NCBI GenBank assembly: GCA_963966185.1
Contig: CAWZYM010000165.1
Location: 281,508-345,507, forward strand
Direction of reading: 5' to 3'
Length of the DNA stretch: 64,000 bases
From: Rhabditoides inermis
Taxonomy: Eukaryota > Nematoda > Chromadorea > Rhabditida > Rhabditidae
The notes under the pieces were generated by a model, which had not been told where the DNA came from, did no database searches, and worked only from the letters and a program-made list of their open reading frames with translations. This document shows positions 51,400-64,000 of the stretch, in pieces. Each line of letters begins with the position of its first letter. The first letter of the stretch is position 1. Position numbers and translations under genes: made by a program.

Positions 51400-54300
51400 A
51401 GTGGGTCCAATCAGTAGATAAATACACTACATACTCACTTCTACTACACCGCTCTTCAAATTTTATATCGATCGAAGTGTAAACAATCGAATAAATGGAA
51501 ACGATTGAGGGACCCTATGTCAGGAATAGTTCTCATCAATTACGACCAAAGTGTGTGCGTCTGAAAGTGGGGCCAATGAGTAGATAAATACACTACATAC
51601 TCACTTCTACTACACCGCTCTTCAAATTTTATATCGATAGAAGTGTAAACAATCGAATAAATGGAAACGATTGAGGGACCCTATGTCAGGAATAGTTCTC
51701 ATCAACTACGACCAAAGTGTGTGCGTCTGAAAGTGGGTCCAATGAGTAGATAAATACACTACATACTCACTTCTACTACACCGCTCTTCAGTTTTTATAT
51801 CGATCGAAGTGTAAAAAATCGAATAAAAGGAAACGATTGAGGGACCCTATGTCAGGAATAGTTCTCATCAACTACGACTAAAGTATGTGCGTCTGAAAGT
51901 GGGTCCAATCAGTAGATAAATACACTACATACTCACTTCTACTACACCGCTCTTCAAATTTTATATCGATCGAAGTGTAAAAAATCGAATAAATGGAAAC
52001 GATTGAGGGACCCTATGTCAGGAATAGTTCTCATCAACTACGACCAAAGTGTGTGCGTCTGAAAGTGGGTCCAATGAGTAGATAAATACACTACATACTC
52101 ACTTCTACTACACCGCTCTTCAGTTTTTATATCGATCAAAGTGTAAAAAATCGAATAAAAGGAAACGATTGAGGGACCCTATGTCAGGAATAGTTCTCAT
52201 CAACTACGACCAAAGTGTGTGCGTCTGGAAGTGGGTCAAATGAGTAGATAAATACACTACATACTCACTTCTACTACACCGCTCTTCAACTTTATATCGA
52301 TTGAAGTGTAAAAAATCGAATAAAAGGAAACGATTGAGGGACCCTATGTCAGGAATAGTTCTCATCAACTACGACCAAAGTGTGTGCGTCTGGAAGTGGG
52401 TCAAATGAGTAGATAAATACACTACATACTCACTTCTACTACACCGCTCTTCAGTTTTTATATCGATCGAAGTGTAAAAAATCGAATAAAAGGAAACGAT
52501 TGAGGGACCCTATGTCAGGAATAGTTCTCATCAACTACGACCAAAGTGTGTGCGTCTGAAAGTGGGGCCAATGAGTAGATAAATACACTACATACTCACT
52601 TCTACTACACCGCTCTTCAAATTTTATATCGATCGAAGTGTAAACAATCGAATAAATGGAAACGATTGAGGGACCCTATGTCAGGAATAGTTCTCATCAA
52701 CTACGACCAAAGTGTGTGCGTCTGAAAGTGGGTCCAATGAGTAGATAAATACACTACATACTCACTTCTACTACACCGCTCTTCAGTTTTTATATCGATC
52801 GAAGTGTAAAAAATCGAATAAAAGGAAACGATTGAGGGACCCTATGTCAGGAATAGTTCTCAGCAACTACGACTAAAGTATGTGCGTCTGAAAGTGGGTC
52901 CAATCAGTAGATAAATACACTACATACTCACTTCTACTACACCGCTCTTCAAATTTTATATCGATCGAAGTGTAAAAAATCGAATAAATGGAAACGATTG
53001 AGGGACCCTATGTCAGGAATAGTTCTCATCAACTACGACCAAAGTGTGTGCGTCTGAAAGTGGGTCCAGTGAGTAGATAAATACACTACATACTCACTTC
53101 TACTACACCGCTCTTCAGTTTTTATATCGATCGAAGTGTAAAAAATCGAATAAAAGGAAACGATTGAGGGACCCTATGTCAGGAATAGTTCTCATCAACT
53201 ACGACCAAAGTGTGTTCGTCTGGAAGTGGGTCAAATGAGTAGATAAATACACTACATACTCACTTCTACTACACCGCTCTTCAATTTTTATATCGATTGA
53301 AGTGTAAAAAATCGAATAAAAGGAAACGATTGAGGGACCCTATGTCAGGAATAGTTCTCATCAACTACGACCAAAGTGTGTGCGTCTGGAAGTGGGTCAA
53401 ATGAGTAGATAAATACACTACATACTCACTTCTACTACACCGCTCTTCAGTTTTTATATCGATCGAAGTGTAAAAAATCGAATAAAAGGAAACGATTGAG
53501 GGACCCTATGTCAGGAATAGTTCTCATCAACTACGACCAAAGTGTGTGCGTCTGGAAGTGGGTCAAATGAGTAGATAAATACACTACATACTCACTTCTA
53601 CTACACCGCTCTTCAATTTTTATATCGATTGAAGTGTAAAAAATCGAATAAATCTTCCGATTTAGGGACCCGCTGTCAGGAATAGTTCTCATCAACTACG
53701 ACCAAAGTATGTGCGTCTGAAAGTGGGTCCAATCAGTAAATAAATACACTACATACTCACTTCTACTACACCGCTCTTCAAATTTTATATCGATCGAAGT
53801 GTAAAAAATCGAATAAATGGAAACGATTGAGGGACCCTATGTCAGGAATAGTTCTCATCAACTACGACCAAAGTGTGTGCGTCTGAAAGTGGGTCCAATG
53901 AGTAGATAAATACACTACATACTCACTTCTACTACACCGCTCTTCAGTTTTTATATCGATCGAAGTGTAAAAATTCGAATAAATCTTCCGATTTAGGGAC
54001 CCTCTGTCAGGAATAGTTCTCATCAACTACGACCAAAGTATGTGCGTCTGAAAGTGGGTCCAATCAGTAGATAAATACACTACATACTCACTTCTACTAC
54101 ACCGCTCTTCAAATTTTATATCGATCGAAGTGTAAACAATCGAATAAATGGAAACGATTGAGGGACCCTATGTCAGGAATAGTTCTCATCAACTACGACC
54201 AAAGTGTGTGCGTCTGAAAGTGGGGCCAATGAGTAGATAAATACACTACATACTCACTTCTACTACACCGCTCTTCAAATTTTATATCGATAGAAGTGTA

Positions 54301-57300
54301 AACAATCGAATAAATGGAAACGATTGAGGGACCCTATGTCAGGAATAGTTCTCATCAACTACGACCAAAGTGTGTGCGTCTGAAAGTGGGTCCAATGAGT
54401 AGATAAATACACTACATACTCACTTCTACTACACCGCTCTTCAGTTTTTATATCGATCGAAGTGTAAAAAATCGAATAAAAGGAAACGATTGAGGGACCC
54501 TATGTCAGGAATAGTTCTCATCAACTACGACTAAAGTATGTGCGTCTGAAAGTGGGTCCAATCAGTAGATAAATACACTACATACTCACTTCTACTACAC
54601 CGCTCTTCAAATTTTATATCGATCGAAGTGTAAAAAATCGAATAAATGGAAACGATTGAGGGACCCTATGTCAGGAATAGTTCTCATCAACTACGACCAA
54701 AGTGTGTGCGTCTGAAAGTGGGTCCAATGAGTAGATAAATACACTACATACTCACTTCTACTACACCGCTCTTCAGTTTTTATATCGATCAAAGTGTAAA
54801 AAATCGAATAAAAGGAAACGATTGAGGGACCCTATGTCAGGAATAGTTCTCATCAACTACGACCAAAGTGTGTGCGTCTGGAAGTGGGTCAAATGAGTAG
54901 ATAAATACACTACATACTCACTTCTACTACACCGCTCTTCAATTTTTATATCGATTGAAGTGTAAAAAATCGAATAAAAGGAAACGATTGAGGGACCCTA
55001 TGTCAGGAATAGTTCTCATCAACTACGACCAAAGTGTGTGCGTCTGGAAGTGGGTCAAATGAGTAGATAAATACACTACATACTCACTTCTACTACACCG
55101 CTCTTCAGTTTTTTATATCGATCGAAGTGTAAAAAATCGAATAAAAGGAAACGATTGAGGGACCCTATGTCAGGAATAGTTCTCATCAACTACGACCAAA
55201 GTGTGTGCGTCTGAAAGTGGGGCCAATGAGTAGATAAATACACTACATACTCACTTCTACTACACCGCTCTTCAAATTTTATATCGATCGAAGTGTAAAC
55301 AATCGAATAAATGGAAACGATTGAGGGACCCTATGTCAGGAATAGTTCTCATCAACTACGACCAAAGTGTGTGCGTCTGAAAGTGGGTCCAATGAGTAGA
55401 TAAATACACTACATACTCACTTCTACTACACCGCTCTTCAGTTTTTATATCGATCGAAGTGTAAAAAATCGAATAAAAGGAAACGATTGAGGGACCCTAT
55501 GTCAGGAATAGTTCTCATCAACTACGACTAAAGTATGTGCGTCTGAAAGTGGGTCCAATCAGTAGATAAATACACTACATACTCACTTCTACTACACCGC
55601 TCTTCAAATTTTATATCGATCGAAGTGTAAAAAATCGAATAAATGGAAACGATTGAGGGACCCTATGTCAGGAATAGTTCTCATCAACTACGACCAAAGT
55701 GTGTGCGTCTGAAAGTGGGTCCAGTGAGTAGATAAATACACTACATACTCACTTCTACTACACCGCTCTTCAGTTTTTATATCGATCGAAGTGTAAAAAA
55801 TCGAATAAAAGGAAACGATTGAGGGACCCTATGTCAGGAATAGTTCTCATCAACTACGACCAAAGTGTGTTCGTCTGGAAGTGGGTCAAATGAGTAGATA
55901 AATACACTACATACTCACTTCTACTACACCGCTCTTCAATTTTTATATCGATTGAAGTGTAAAAAATCGAATAAAAGGAAACGATTGAGGGACCCTATGT
56001 CAGGAATAGTTCTCATCAACTACGACCAAAGTGTGTGCGTCTGGAAGTGGGTCAAATGAGTAGATAAATACACTACATACTCACTTCTACTACACCGCTC
56101 TTCAGTTTTTATATCGATCGAAGTGTAAAAAATCGAATAAAAGGAAACGATTGAGGGACCCTATGTCAGGAATAGTTCTCATCAACTACGACCAAAGTGT
56201 GTGCGTCTGGAAGTGGGTCAAATGAGTAGATAAATACACTACATACTCACTTCTACTACACCGCTCTTCAATTTTTATATCGATTGAAGTGTAAAAAATC
56301 GAATAAATCTTCCGATTTAGGGACCCGCTGTCAGGAATAGTTCTCATCAACTACGACCAAAGTATGTGCGTCTGAAAGTGGGTCCAATCAGTAAATAAAT
56401 ACACTACATACTCACTTCTACTACACCGCTCTTCAAATTTTATATCGATCGAAGTGTAAAAAATCGAATAAATGGAAACGATTGAGGGACCCTATGTCAG
56501 GAATAGTTCTCATCAACTACGACCAAAGTGTGTGCGTCTGAAAGTGGGTCCAATGAGTAGATAAATACACTACATACTCACTTCTACTACACCGATCTTC
56601 AGTTTTTATATCGATCGAAGTGTAAAAATTCGAATAAAAGGAAACGATTGAGGGACCCTATGTCAGGAATAGTTCTCATCAACTACGACCAAAGTATGTG
56701 CGTCTGAAAGTGGGTCCAATCAGTAGATAAATACACTACATACTCACTTCTACTACACCGCTCTTCAATTTTTATATCGATTGAAGTGTAAAAAATCGAA
56801 TAAATCTTCCGATTTAGGGACCCTCTGTCAGGAATAGTTCTCATCAACTACGACCAAAGTATGTGCGTCTGAAAGTGGGTCCAATCAGTAGATAAATACA
56901 CTACATACTCACTTCTACTACACCGCTCTTCAAATTTTATATCGATCGAAGTGTAAACAATCGAATAAATGGAAACGATTGAGGGACCCTATGTCAGGAA
57001 TAGTTCTCATCAACTACGACCAAAGTGTGTGCGTCTGAAAGTGGGGCCAATGAGTAGATAAATACACTACATACTCACTTCTACTACACCGCTCTTCAAA
57101 TTTTATATCGATAGAAGTGTAAACAATCGAATAAATGGAAACGATTGAGGGACCCTATGTCAGGAATAGTTCTCATCAACTACGACCAAAGTGTGTGCGT
57201 CTGAAAGTGGGTCCAATGAGTAGATAAATACACTACATACTCACTTCTACTACACCGCTCTTCAGTTTTTATATCGATCGAAGTGTAAAAAATCGAATAA

Positions 57301-59640
57301 AAGGAAACGATTGAGGGACCCTATGTCAGGAATAGTTCTCATCAACTACGACTAAAGTATGTGCGTCTGAAAGTGGGTCCAATCAGTAGATAAATACACT
57401 ACATACTCACTTCTACTACACCGCTCTTCAAATTTTATATCGATCGAAGTGTAAAAAATCGAATAAATGGAAACGATTGAGGGACCCTATGTCAGGAATA
57501 GTTCTCATCAACTACGACCAAAGTGTGTGCGTCTGAAAGTGGGTCCAATGAGTAGATAAATACACTACATACTCACTTCTACTACACCGCTCTTCAGTTT
57601 TTATATCGATCAAAGTGTAAAAAATCGAATAAAAGGAAACGATTGAGGGACCCTATGTCAGGAATAGTTCTCATCAACTACGACCAAAGTGTGTGCGTCT
57701 GGAAGTGGGTCAAATGAGTAGATAAATACACTACATACTCACTTCTACTACACCGCTCTTCAATTTTTATATCGATTGAAGTGTAAAAAATCGAATAAAA
57801 GGAAACGATTGAGGGACCCTATGTCAGGAATAGTTCTCATCAACTACGACCAAAGTGTGTGCGTCTGGAAGTGGGTCAAATGAGTAGATAAATACACTAC
57901 ATACTCACTTCTACTACACCGCTCTTCAGTTTTTATATCGATCGAAGTGGAAAAAATCGAATAAAAGGAAACGATTGAGGGACCCTATGTCAGGAATAGT
58001 TCTCATCAACTACGACCAAAGTGTGTGCGTCTGAAAGTGGGGCCAATGAGTAGATAAATACACTACATACTCACTTCTACTACACCGCTCTTCAAATTTT
58101 ATATCGATCGAAGTGTAAACAATCGAATAAATGGAAACGATTGAGGGACCCTATGTCAGGAATAGTTCTCATCAACTACGACCAAAGTGTGTGCGTCTGA
58201 AAGTGGGTCCAATGAGTAGATAAATACACTACATACTCACTTCTACTACACCGCTCTTCAGTTTTTATATCGATCGAAGTGTAAAAAATCGAATAAAAGG
58301 AAACGATTGAGGGACCCTATGTCAGGAATAGTTCTCATCAACTACGACTAAAGTATGTGCGTCTGAAAGTGGGTCCAATCAGTAGATAAATACACTACAT
58401 ACTCACTTCTACTACACCGCTCTTCAAATTTTATATCGATCGAAGTGTAAAAAATCGAATAAATGGAAACGATTGAGGGACCCTATGTCAGGAATAGTTC
58501 TCATCAACTACGACCAAAGTGTGTGCGTCTGAAAGTGGGTCCAGTGAGTAGATAAATACACTACATACTCACTTCTACTACACCGCTCTTCAGTTTTTAT
58601 ATCGATCGAAGTGTAAAAAATCGAATAAAAGGAAACGATTGAGGGACCCTATGTCAGGAATAGTTCTCATCAACTACGACCAAAGTGTGTTCGTCTGGAA
58701 GTGGGTCAAATGAGTAGATAAATACACTACATACTCACTTCTACTACACCGCTCTTCAATTTTTATATCGATTGAAGTGTAAAAAATCGAATAAAAGGAA
58801 ACGATTGAGGGACCCTATGTCAGGAATAGTTCTCATCAACTACGACCAAAGTGTGTGCGTCTGGAAGTGGGTCAAATGAGTAGATAAATACACTACATAC
58901 TCACTTCTACTACACCGCTCTTCAGTTTTTATATCGATCGAAGTGTAAAAAATCGAATAAAAGGAAACGATTGAGGGACCCTATGTCAGGAATAGTTCTC
59001 ATCAACTACGACCAAAGTGTGTGCGTCTGGAAGTGGGTCAAATGAGTAGATAAATACACTACATACTCACTTCTACTACACCGCTCTTCAATTTTTATAT
59101 CGATTGAAGTGTAAAAAATCGAATAAATCTTCCGATTTAGGGACCCGCTGTCAGGAATAGTTCTCATCAACTACGACCAAAGTATGTGCGTCTGAAAGTG
59201 GGTCCAATCAGTAAATAAATACACTACATACTCACTTCTACTACACCGCTCTTCAAATTTTATATCGATCGAAGTGTAAAAAATCGAATAAATGGAAACG
59301 ATTGAGGGACCCTATGTCAGGAATAGTTCTCATCAACTACGACCAAAGTGTGTGCGTCTGAAAGTGGGTCCAATGAGTAGATAAATACACTACATACTCA
59401 CTTCTACTACACCGCTCTTCAGTTTTTATATCGATCGAAGTGTAAAAATTCGAATAAAAGGAAACGATTGAGGGACCCTATGTCAGGAATAGTTCTCATC
59501 AACTACGACCAAAGTATGTGCGTCTGAAAGAGGGTCAAATGAGTAGATAAATACACTACATACTCACTTCTACTACACCGCTCTTCAGTTTTTATATCGA
59601 TCGAAGTGTAAAAAATCGAATAAATGGAAACGATTGAGGG
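51400..59640 (+). repeat. Three tandem large higher-order units of about 16-17 monomers
   Basis: The markers CGATCAAAGTG (52135, 54787, 57607), TCCAGTGAG (53065, 55720, 58540) and GTGTTCGTCTGG (about 53214, 55868, 58688) are spaced about 2,653 and then 2,820 bp apart. The second interval is one monomer longer. Approximate units are 51400-54000, 54000-56820 and 56820-59640. Each carries two internal 6-monomer repeats marked by GACTAAAG about 990 bp apart. Confidence 0.75.
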
Positions 59641-62600
59641 ACCCTATGTCAGGAATAGTTCTCATCAACTACGACCAAAGTGTGTGCGTCTGGAAGTGGG
59701 TCAAATGAGTAGATAAATACACTACATACTCACTTCTACTACACCGCTCTTCAATTTTTATATCGATTGAAGTGTAAAAAATCGAATAAATCTTCCCATT
59801 TAGGGACCCTCTGTCAGGAATAGTTCTCATCAACTACGACCAAAGTATGTGCGTCTGAAAGTGGGTCCAATCAGTAGATAAATACACTACATACTCACTT
59901 CTACTACACCGCTCTTCAGTTTTTATATCGATCGAAGTGTAAAAAATCGAATAAAAGGAAACGATTGAGGGACCCTATGTCAGGAATAGTTCTCATCAAC
60001 TACGACCAAAGTGTGTGCGTCTGGAAGTGGGTCAAATGAGTAGATAAATACACTACATACTCACTTCTACTACACCGCTCTTCAATTTTTATATCGATTG
60101 AAGTGTAAAAAATCGAATAAATCTTCCGATTTAGGGACCCGCTGTCAGGAATAGTTCTCATCAACTACGACCAAAGTATGTGCGTCTGAAAGTGGGTCCA
60201 ATCAGTAAATAAATACACTACATACTCACTTCTACTACACCGCTCTTCAAATTTTATATCGATCGAAGTGTAAAAAATCGAATAAATGGAAACGATTGAG
60301 GGACCCTATGTCAGGAATAGTTCTCATCAACTACGACCAAAGTGTGTGCGTCTGAAAGTGGGTCCAATGAGTAGATAAATACACTACATACTCACTTCTA
60401 CTACACCGCTCTTCAGTTTTTATATCGATCGAAGTGTAAAAATTCGAATAAAAGGAAACGATTGAGGGACCCTATGTCAGGAATAGTTCTCATCAACTAC
60501 GACCAAAGTATGTGCGTCTGAAAGAGGGTCAAATGAGTAGATAAATACACTACATACTCACTTCTACTACACCGCTCTTCAGTTTTTATATCGATCGAAG
60601 TGTAAAAAATCGAATAAATGGAAACGATTGAGGGACCCTATGTCAGGAATAGTTCTCATCAACTACGACCAAAGTGTGTGCGTCTGGAAGTGGGTCAAAT
60701 GAGTAGATAAATACACTACATACTCACTTCTACTACACCGCTCTTCAATTTTTATATCGATTGAAGTGTAAAAAATCGAATAAATCTTCCCATTTAGGGA
60801 CCCTCTGTCAGGAATAGTTCTCATCAACTACGACCAAAGTATGTGCGTCTGAAAGTGGGTCCAATCAGTAGATAAATACACTACATACTCACTTCTACTA
60901 CACCGCTCTTCAAATTTTATATCGATCGAAGTGTAAAAAATCGAATAAATGAAAACGATTGAGGGACCCTATGTCAGGAATAGTTCTCATCAACTACGAC
61001 CAAAGTATGTGCGTCTGAAAGTGGGTCCAATCAGTAGATAAATACACTACATACTCACTTCTACTACACCGCTCTTCAAATTTTATATCGATCGAAGTGT
61101 AAACAATCGAATAAATGGAAACGATTGAGGGACCCTATGTCAGGAATAGTTCTCATCAACTACGACCAAAGTGTGTGCGTCTGAAAGTGGGTCCAATGAG
61201 TAGATAAATACACTACATACTCACTTCTACTTCACCGCTCTTCAGTTTTTATATCGATCGAAGTGTAAAAAATCGAATAAAAGGAAACGATTGAGGGACC
61301 CTATGTCAGGAATAGTTCTCATCAACTACGACTAAAGTATGTGCGTCTGAAAGTGGGTCCAATCAGTAGATAAATACACTACATACTCACTTCTACTACA
61401 CCGCTCTTCAGTTTTTATATCGATCGAAGTGTAAAAAATCGAATAAAAGGAAACGATTGAGGGACCCTATGTCAGGAATAGTTCTCATCAACTACGACCA
61501 AAGTGTGTGCGTCTGGAAGTGGGTCAAATGAGTAGATAAATACACTACATACTCACTTCTACTACACCGCTCTTCAATTTTTATATCGATTGAAGTGTAA
61601 AAAATCGAATAAATCTTCCGATTTAGGGACCCGCTGTCAGGAATAGTTCTCATCAACTACGACCAAAGTATGTGCGTCTGAAAGTGGGTCCAATCAGTAA
61701 ATAAATACACTACATACTCACTTCTACTACACCGCTCTTCAAATTTTATATCGATCGAAGTGTAAAAAATCGAATAAATGGAAACGATTGAGGGACCCTA
61801 TGTCAGGAATAGTTCTCATCAACTACGACCAAAGTGTGTGCGTCTGAAAGTGGGTCCAATGAGTAGATAAATACACTACATACTCACTTCTACTACACCG
61901 CTCTTCAGTTTTTATATCGATCGAAGTGTAAAAATTCGAATAAAAGGAAACGATTGAGGGACCCTATGTCAGGAATAGTTCTCATCAACTACGACCAAAG
62001 TATGTGCGTCTGAAAGAGGGTCAAATGAGTAGATAAATACACTACATACTCACTTCTACTACACCGCTCTTCAGTTTTTATATCGATCGAAGTGTAAAAA
62101 ATCGAATAAATGGAAACGATTGAGGGACCCTATGTCAGGAATAGTTCTCATCAACTACGACCAAAGTGTGTGCGTCTGGAAGTGGGTCGAATGAGTAGAT
62201 AAATACACTACATACTCACTTCTACTACACCGCTCTTCAATTTTTATATCGATTGAAGTGTAAAAAATCGAATAAATCTTCCCATTTAGGGACCCTCTGT
62301 CAGGAATAGTTCTCATCAACTACGACCAAAGTATGTGCGTCTGAAAGTGGGTCCAATCAGTAGATAAATACACTACATACTCACTTCTACTACACCGCTC
62401 TTCAAATTTTATATCGATCGAAGTGTAAAAAATCGAATAAATGAAAACGATTGAGGGACCCTATGTCAGGAATAGTTCTCATCAACTACGACCAAAGTAT
62501 GTGCGTCTGAAAGTGGGTCCAATCAGTAGATAAATACACTACATACTCACTTCTACTACACCGCTCTTCAAATTTTATATCGATCGAAGTGTAAACAATC

Positions 62601-64000
62601 GAATAAATGGAAACGATTGAGGGACCCTATGTCAGGAATAGTTCTCATCAACTACGACCAAAGTGTGTGCGTCTGAAAGTGGGTCCAATGAGTAGATAAA
62701 TACACTACATACTCACTTCTACTACACCGCTCTTCAGTTTTTATATCGATCGAAGTGTAAAAAATCGAATAAAAGGAAACGATTGAGGGACCCTATGTCA
62801 GGAATAGTTCTCATCAACTACGACTAAAGTATGTGCGTCTGAAAGTGGGTCCAATCAGTAGATAAATACACTACATACTCACTTCTACTACACCGCTCTT
62901 CAGTTTTTATATCGATCGAAGTGTAAAAAATCGAATAAAAGGAAACGATTGAGGGACCCTATGTCAGGAATAGTTCTCATCAACTACGACCAAAGTGTGT
63001 GCGTCTGGAAGTGGGTCAAATGAGTAGATAAATACACTACATACTCACTTCTACTACACCGCTCTTCAAATTTTATATCGATCGAAGTGTAAAAAATCGA
63101 ATAAATGGAAACGATTGAGGGACCCTATGTCAGGAATAGTTCTCATCAACTACGACCAAAGTGTGTGCGTCTGAAAGTGGGTCCAATGAGTAGATAAATA
63201 CACTACATACTCACTTCTACTACACCGCTCTTCAGTTTTTATATCGATCGAAGTGTAAAAATTCGAATAAAAGGAAACGATTGAGGGACCCTATGTCAGG
63301 AATAGTTCTCATCAACTACGACCAAAGTATGTGCGTCTGAAAGAGGGTCAAATGAGTAGATAAATACACTACATACTCACTTCTACTACACCGCTCTTCA
63401 GTTTTTATATCGATCGAAGTGTAAAAAATCGAATAAATGGAAACGATTGAGGGACCCTATGTCAGGAATAGTTCTCATCAACTACGACCAAAGTGTGTGC
63501 GTCTGGAAGTGGGTCAAATGAGTAGATAAATACACTACATACTCACTTCTACTACACCGCTCTTCAATTTTTATATCGATTGAAGTGTAAAAAATCGAAT
63601 AAATCTTCCCATTTAGGGACCCTCTGTCAGGAATAGTTCTCATCAACTACGACCAAAGTATGTGCGTCTGAAAGTGGGTCCAATCAGTAGATAAATACAC
63701 TACATACTCACTTCTACTACACCGCTCTTCAAATTTTATATCGATCGAAGTGTAAAAAATCGAATAAATGAAAACGATTGAGGGACCCTATGTCAGGAAT
63801 AGTTCTCATCAACTACGACCAAAGTATGTGCGTCTGAAAGTGGGTCCAATCAGTAGATAAATACACTACATACTCACTTCTACTACACCGCTCTTCAAAT
63901 TTTATATCGATCGAAGTGTAAACAATCGAATAAATGGAAACGATTGAGGGACCCTATGTCAGGAATAGTTCTCATCAACTACGACCAAAGTGTGTGCGTC
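59640..64000 (+). repeat. Nested 6-, 8- and 9-monomer units at the right end
   Basis: The marker GAAAGAGGGTCAAATG lies at about 59530, 60525, 62010 and 63340 (spacings about 995, 1,485 and 1,330 bp). AAATGAAAACG lies at about 60950, 62441 and 63769. The array runs off the window, so the last unit is incomplete. Confidence 0.65.

Larger units (their letters stand above)
15138..64000 (+). repeat. Main 165-bp satellite array (about 295 monomers), continuing past the right edge
   Basis: All monomers are head to tail in one orientation. The consensus is about 165 bp and about 38 percent GC. Two main subtypes are seen: one with CGATTG, CTTCCGATTTA, CCCTCTGTC, AAAGTATGTG and CCAATCAGTAG; one with CGATCG, GGAAACGATTGA, CCCTATGTC, AAAGTGTGTG and CAAATGAGTAG or CCAATGAGTAG. 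Minor variants (AAACAATCG, AAAATTCG, CGATAG, CTTCCCATTTA, CCATATG, CCCGCTG, GACTAAAG) mark higher-order units. No gene, RNA gene or other transposon is visible in this stretch. Its length and structure suggest centromeric or pericentromeric heterochromatin, which is inference. Confidence 0.95.

Noticed and set aside
9265..64000. CRISPR array
   Set aside because: The repeats are about 165 bp and contiguous with no unique spacers, in a eukaryotic satellite context.
9265..64000. 5S rRNA, tRNA or snRNA tandem gene cluster
   Set aside because: The monomer shows no convincing pol III A/B boxes, tRNA fold or known RNA motif that I can recognise.
15138..64000. CENP-B box in the monomer
   Set aside because: I looked for a TTCG...CGGG pattern on both strands of the consensus; TTCG-like pieces occur but no CGGG at the required spacing.
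1..64000. Telomeric repeats or a Polinton terminal inverted repeat
   Set aside because: No simple telomere-like hexamer or heptamer array is visible, and the only long inverted repeats belong to the foldback element, not to a Polinton end.

Overview
This window is eukaryotic repeat DNA, most likely from an invertebrate animal nuclear genome. It holds no intact gene. About 80 percent or more of it is one AT-rich tandem satellite with a monomer of about 165 bp (about 38 percent GC in the consensus I read off), of the kind found in centromeric or pericentromeric heterochromatin. The evidence for a eukaryotic host is the large satellite with higher-order structure, a retroposon insertion with a target-site duplication, a long-inverted-repeat DNA transposon, and a fragment of a capsid-like gene of the Polinton/Maverick type. 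I cannot name the species.

Layout. (1) Positions 1-789, minus strand: an uninterrupted 263-codon fragment resembling the protein family named after C. elegans F54H12.2, which I associate with the capsid proteins of Polinton/Maverick elements. It runs off the left edge at its C-terminal side and is cut at its N-terminal side by a foldback element. (2) Positions 792-9930: three near-identical copies of a composite unit of 3,046-3,047 bp. Each unit is a 2,380-bp foldback element (arms of about 620 bp, TA target duplication, no transposase) followed by four satellite monomers. (3) Positions 9265-64000: a continuous satellite array of roughly 325-330 monomers, all in the same orientation. Its left 4-6 kb is more heterogeneous. 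It contains a 215-bp retroposon insertion that occurs twice only because a block of about 1.55 kb was tandemly duplicated. From about 15.6 kb to the end the array is more homogeneous and is built from nested higher-order repeats (blocks of about 6, 7, 8, 9, 10 and 16-17 monomers).

History suggested by the sequence. The foldback element jumped once into a specific satellite monomer junction. Two unoccupied paralogues of that junction survive at 10924 and 12084 and show the TA target duplication directly. The element plus four monomers was then amplified to three tandem copies. At the left boundary the element lies exactly between the Polinton-like gene and the satellite, as expected if recombination between two element copies joined unrelated DNA (or if the assembly is chimeric there). 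One array duplication, at 34004, is out of monomer register and has a GGA microhomology junction, so not all array growth was in-register unequal exchange.

The short open frames inside the foldback element and the satellite look like chance frames; I do not annotate them as genes.
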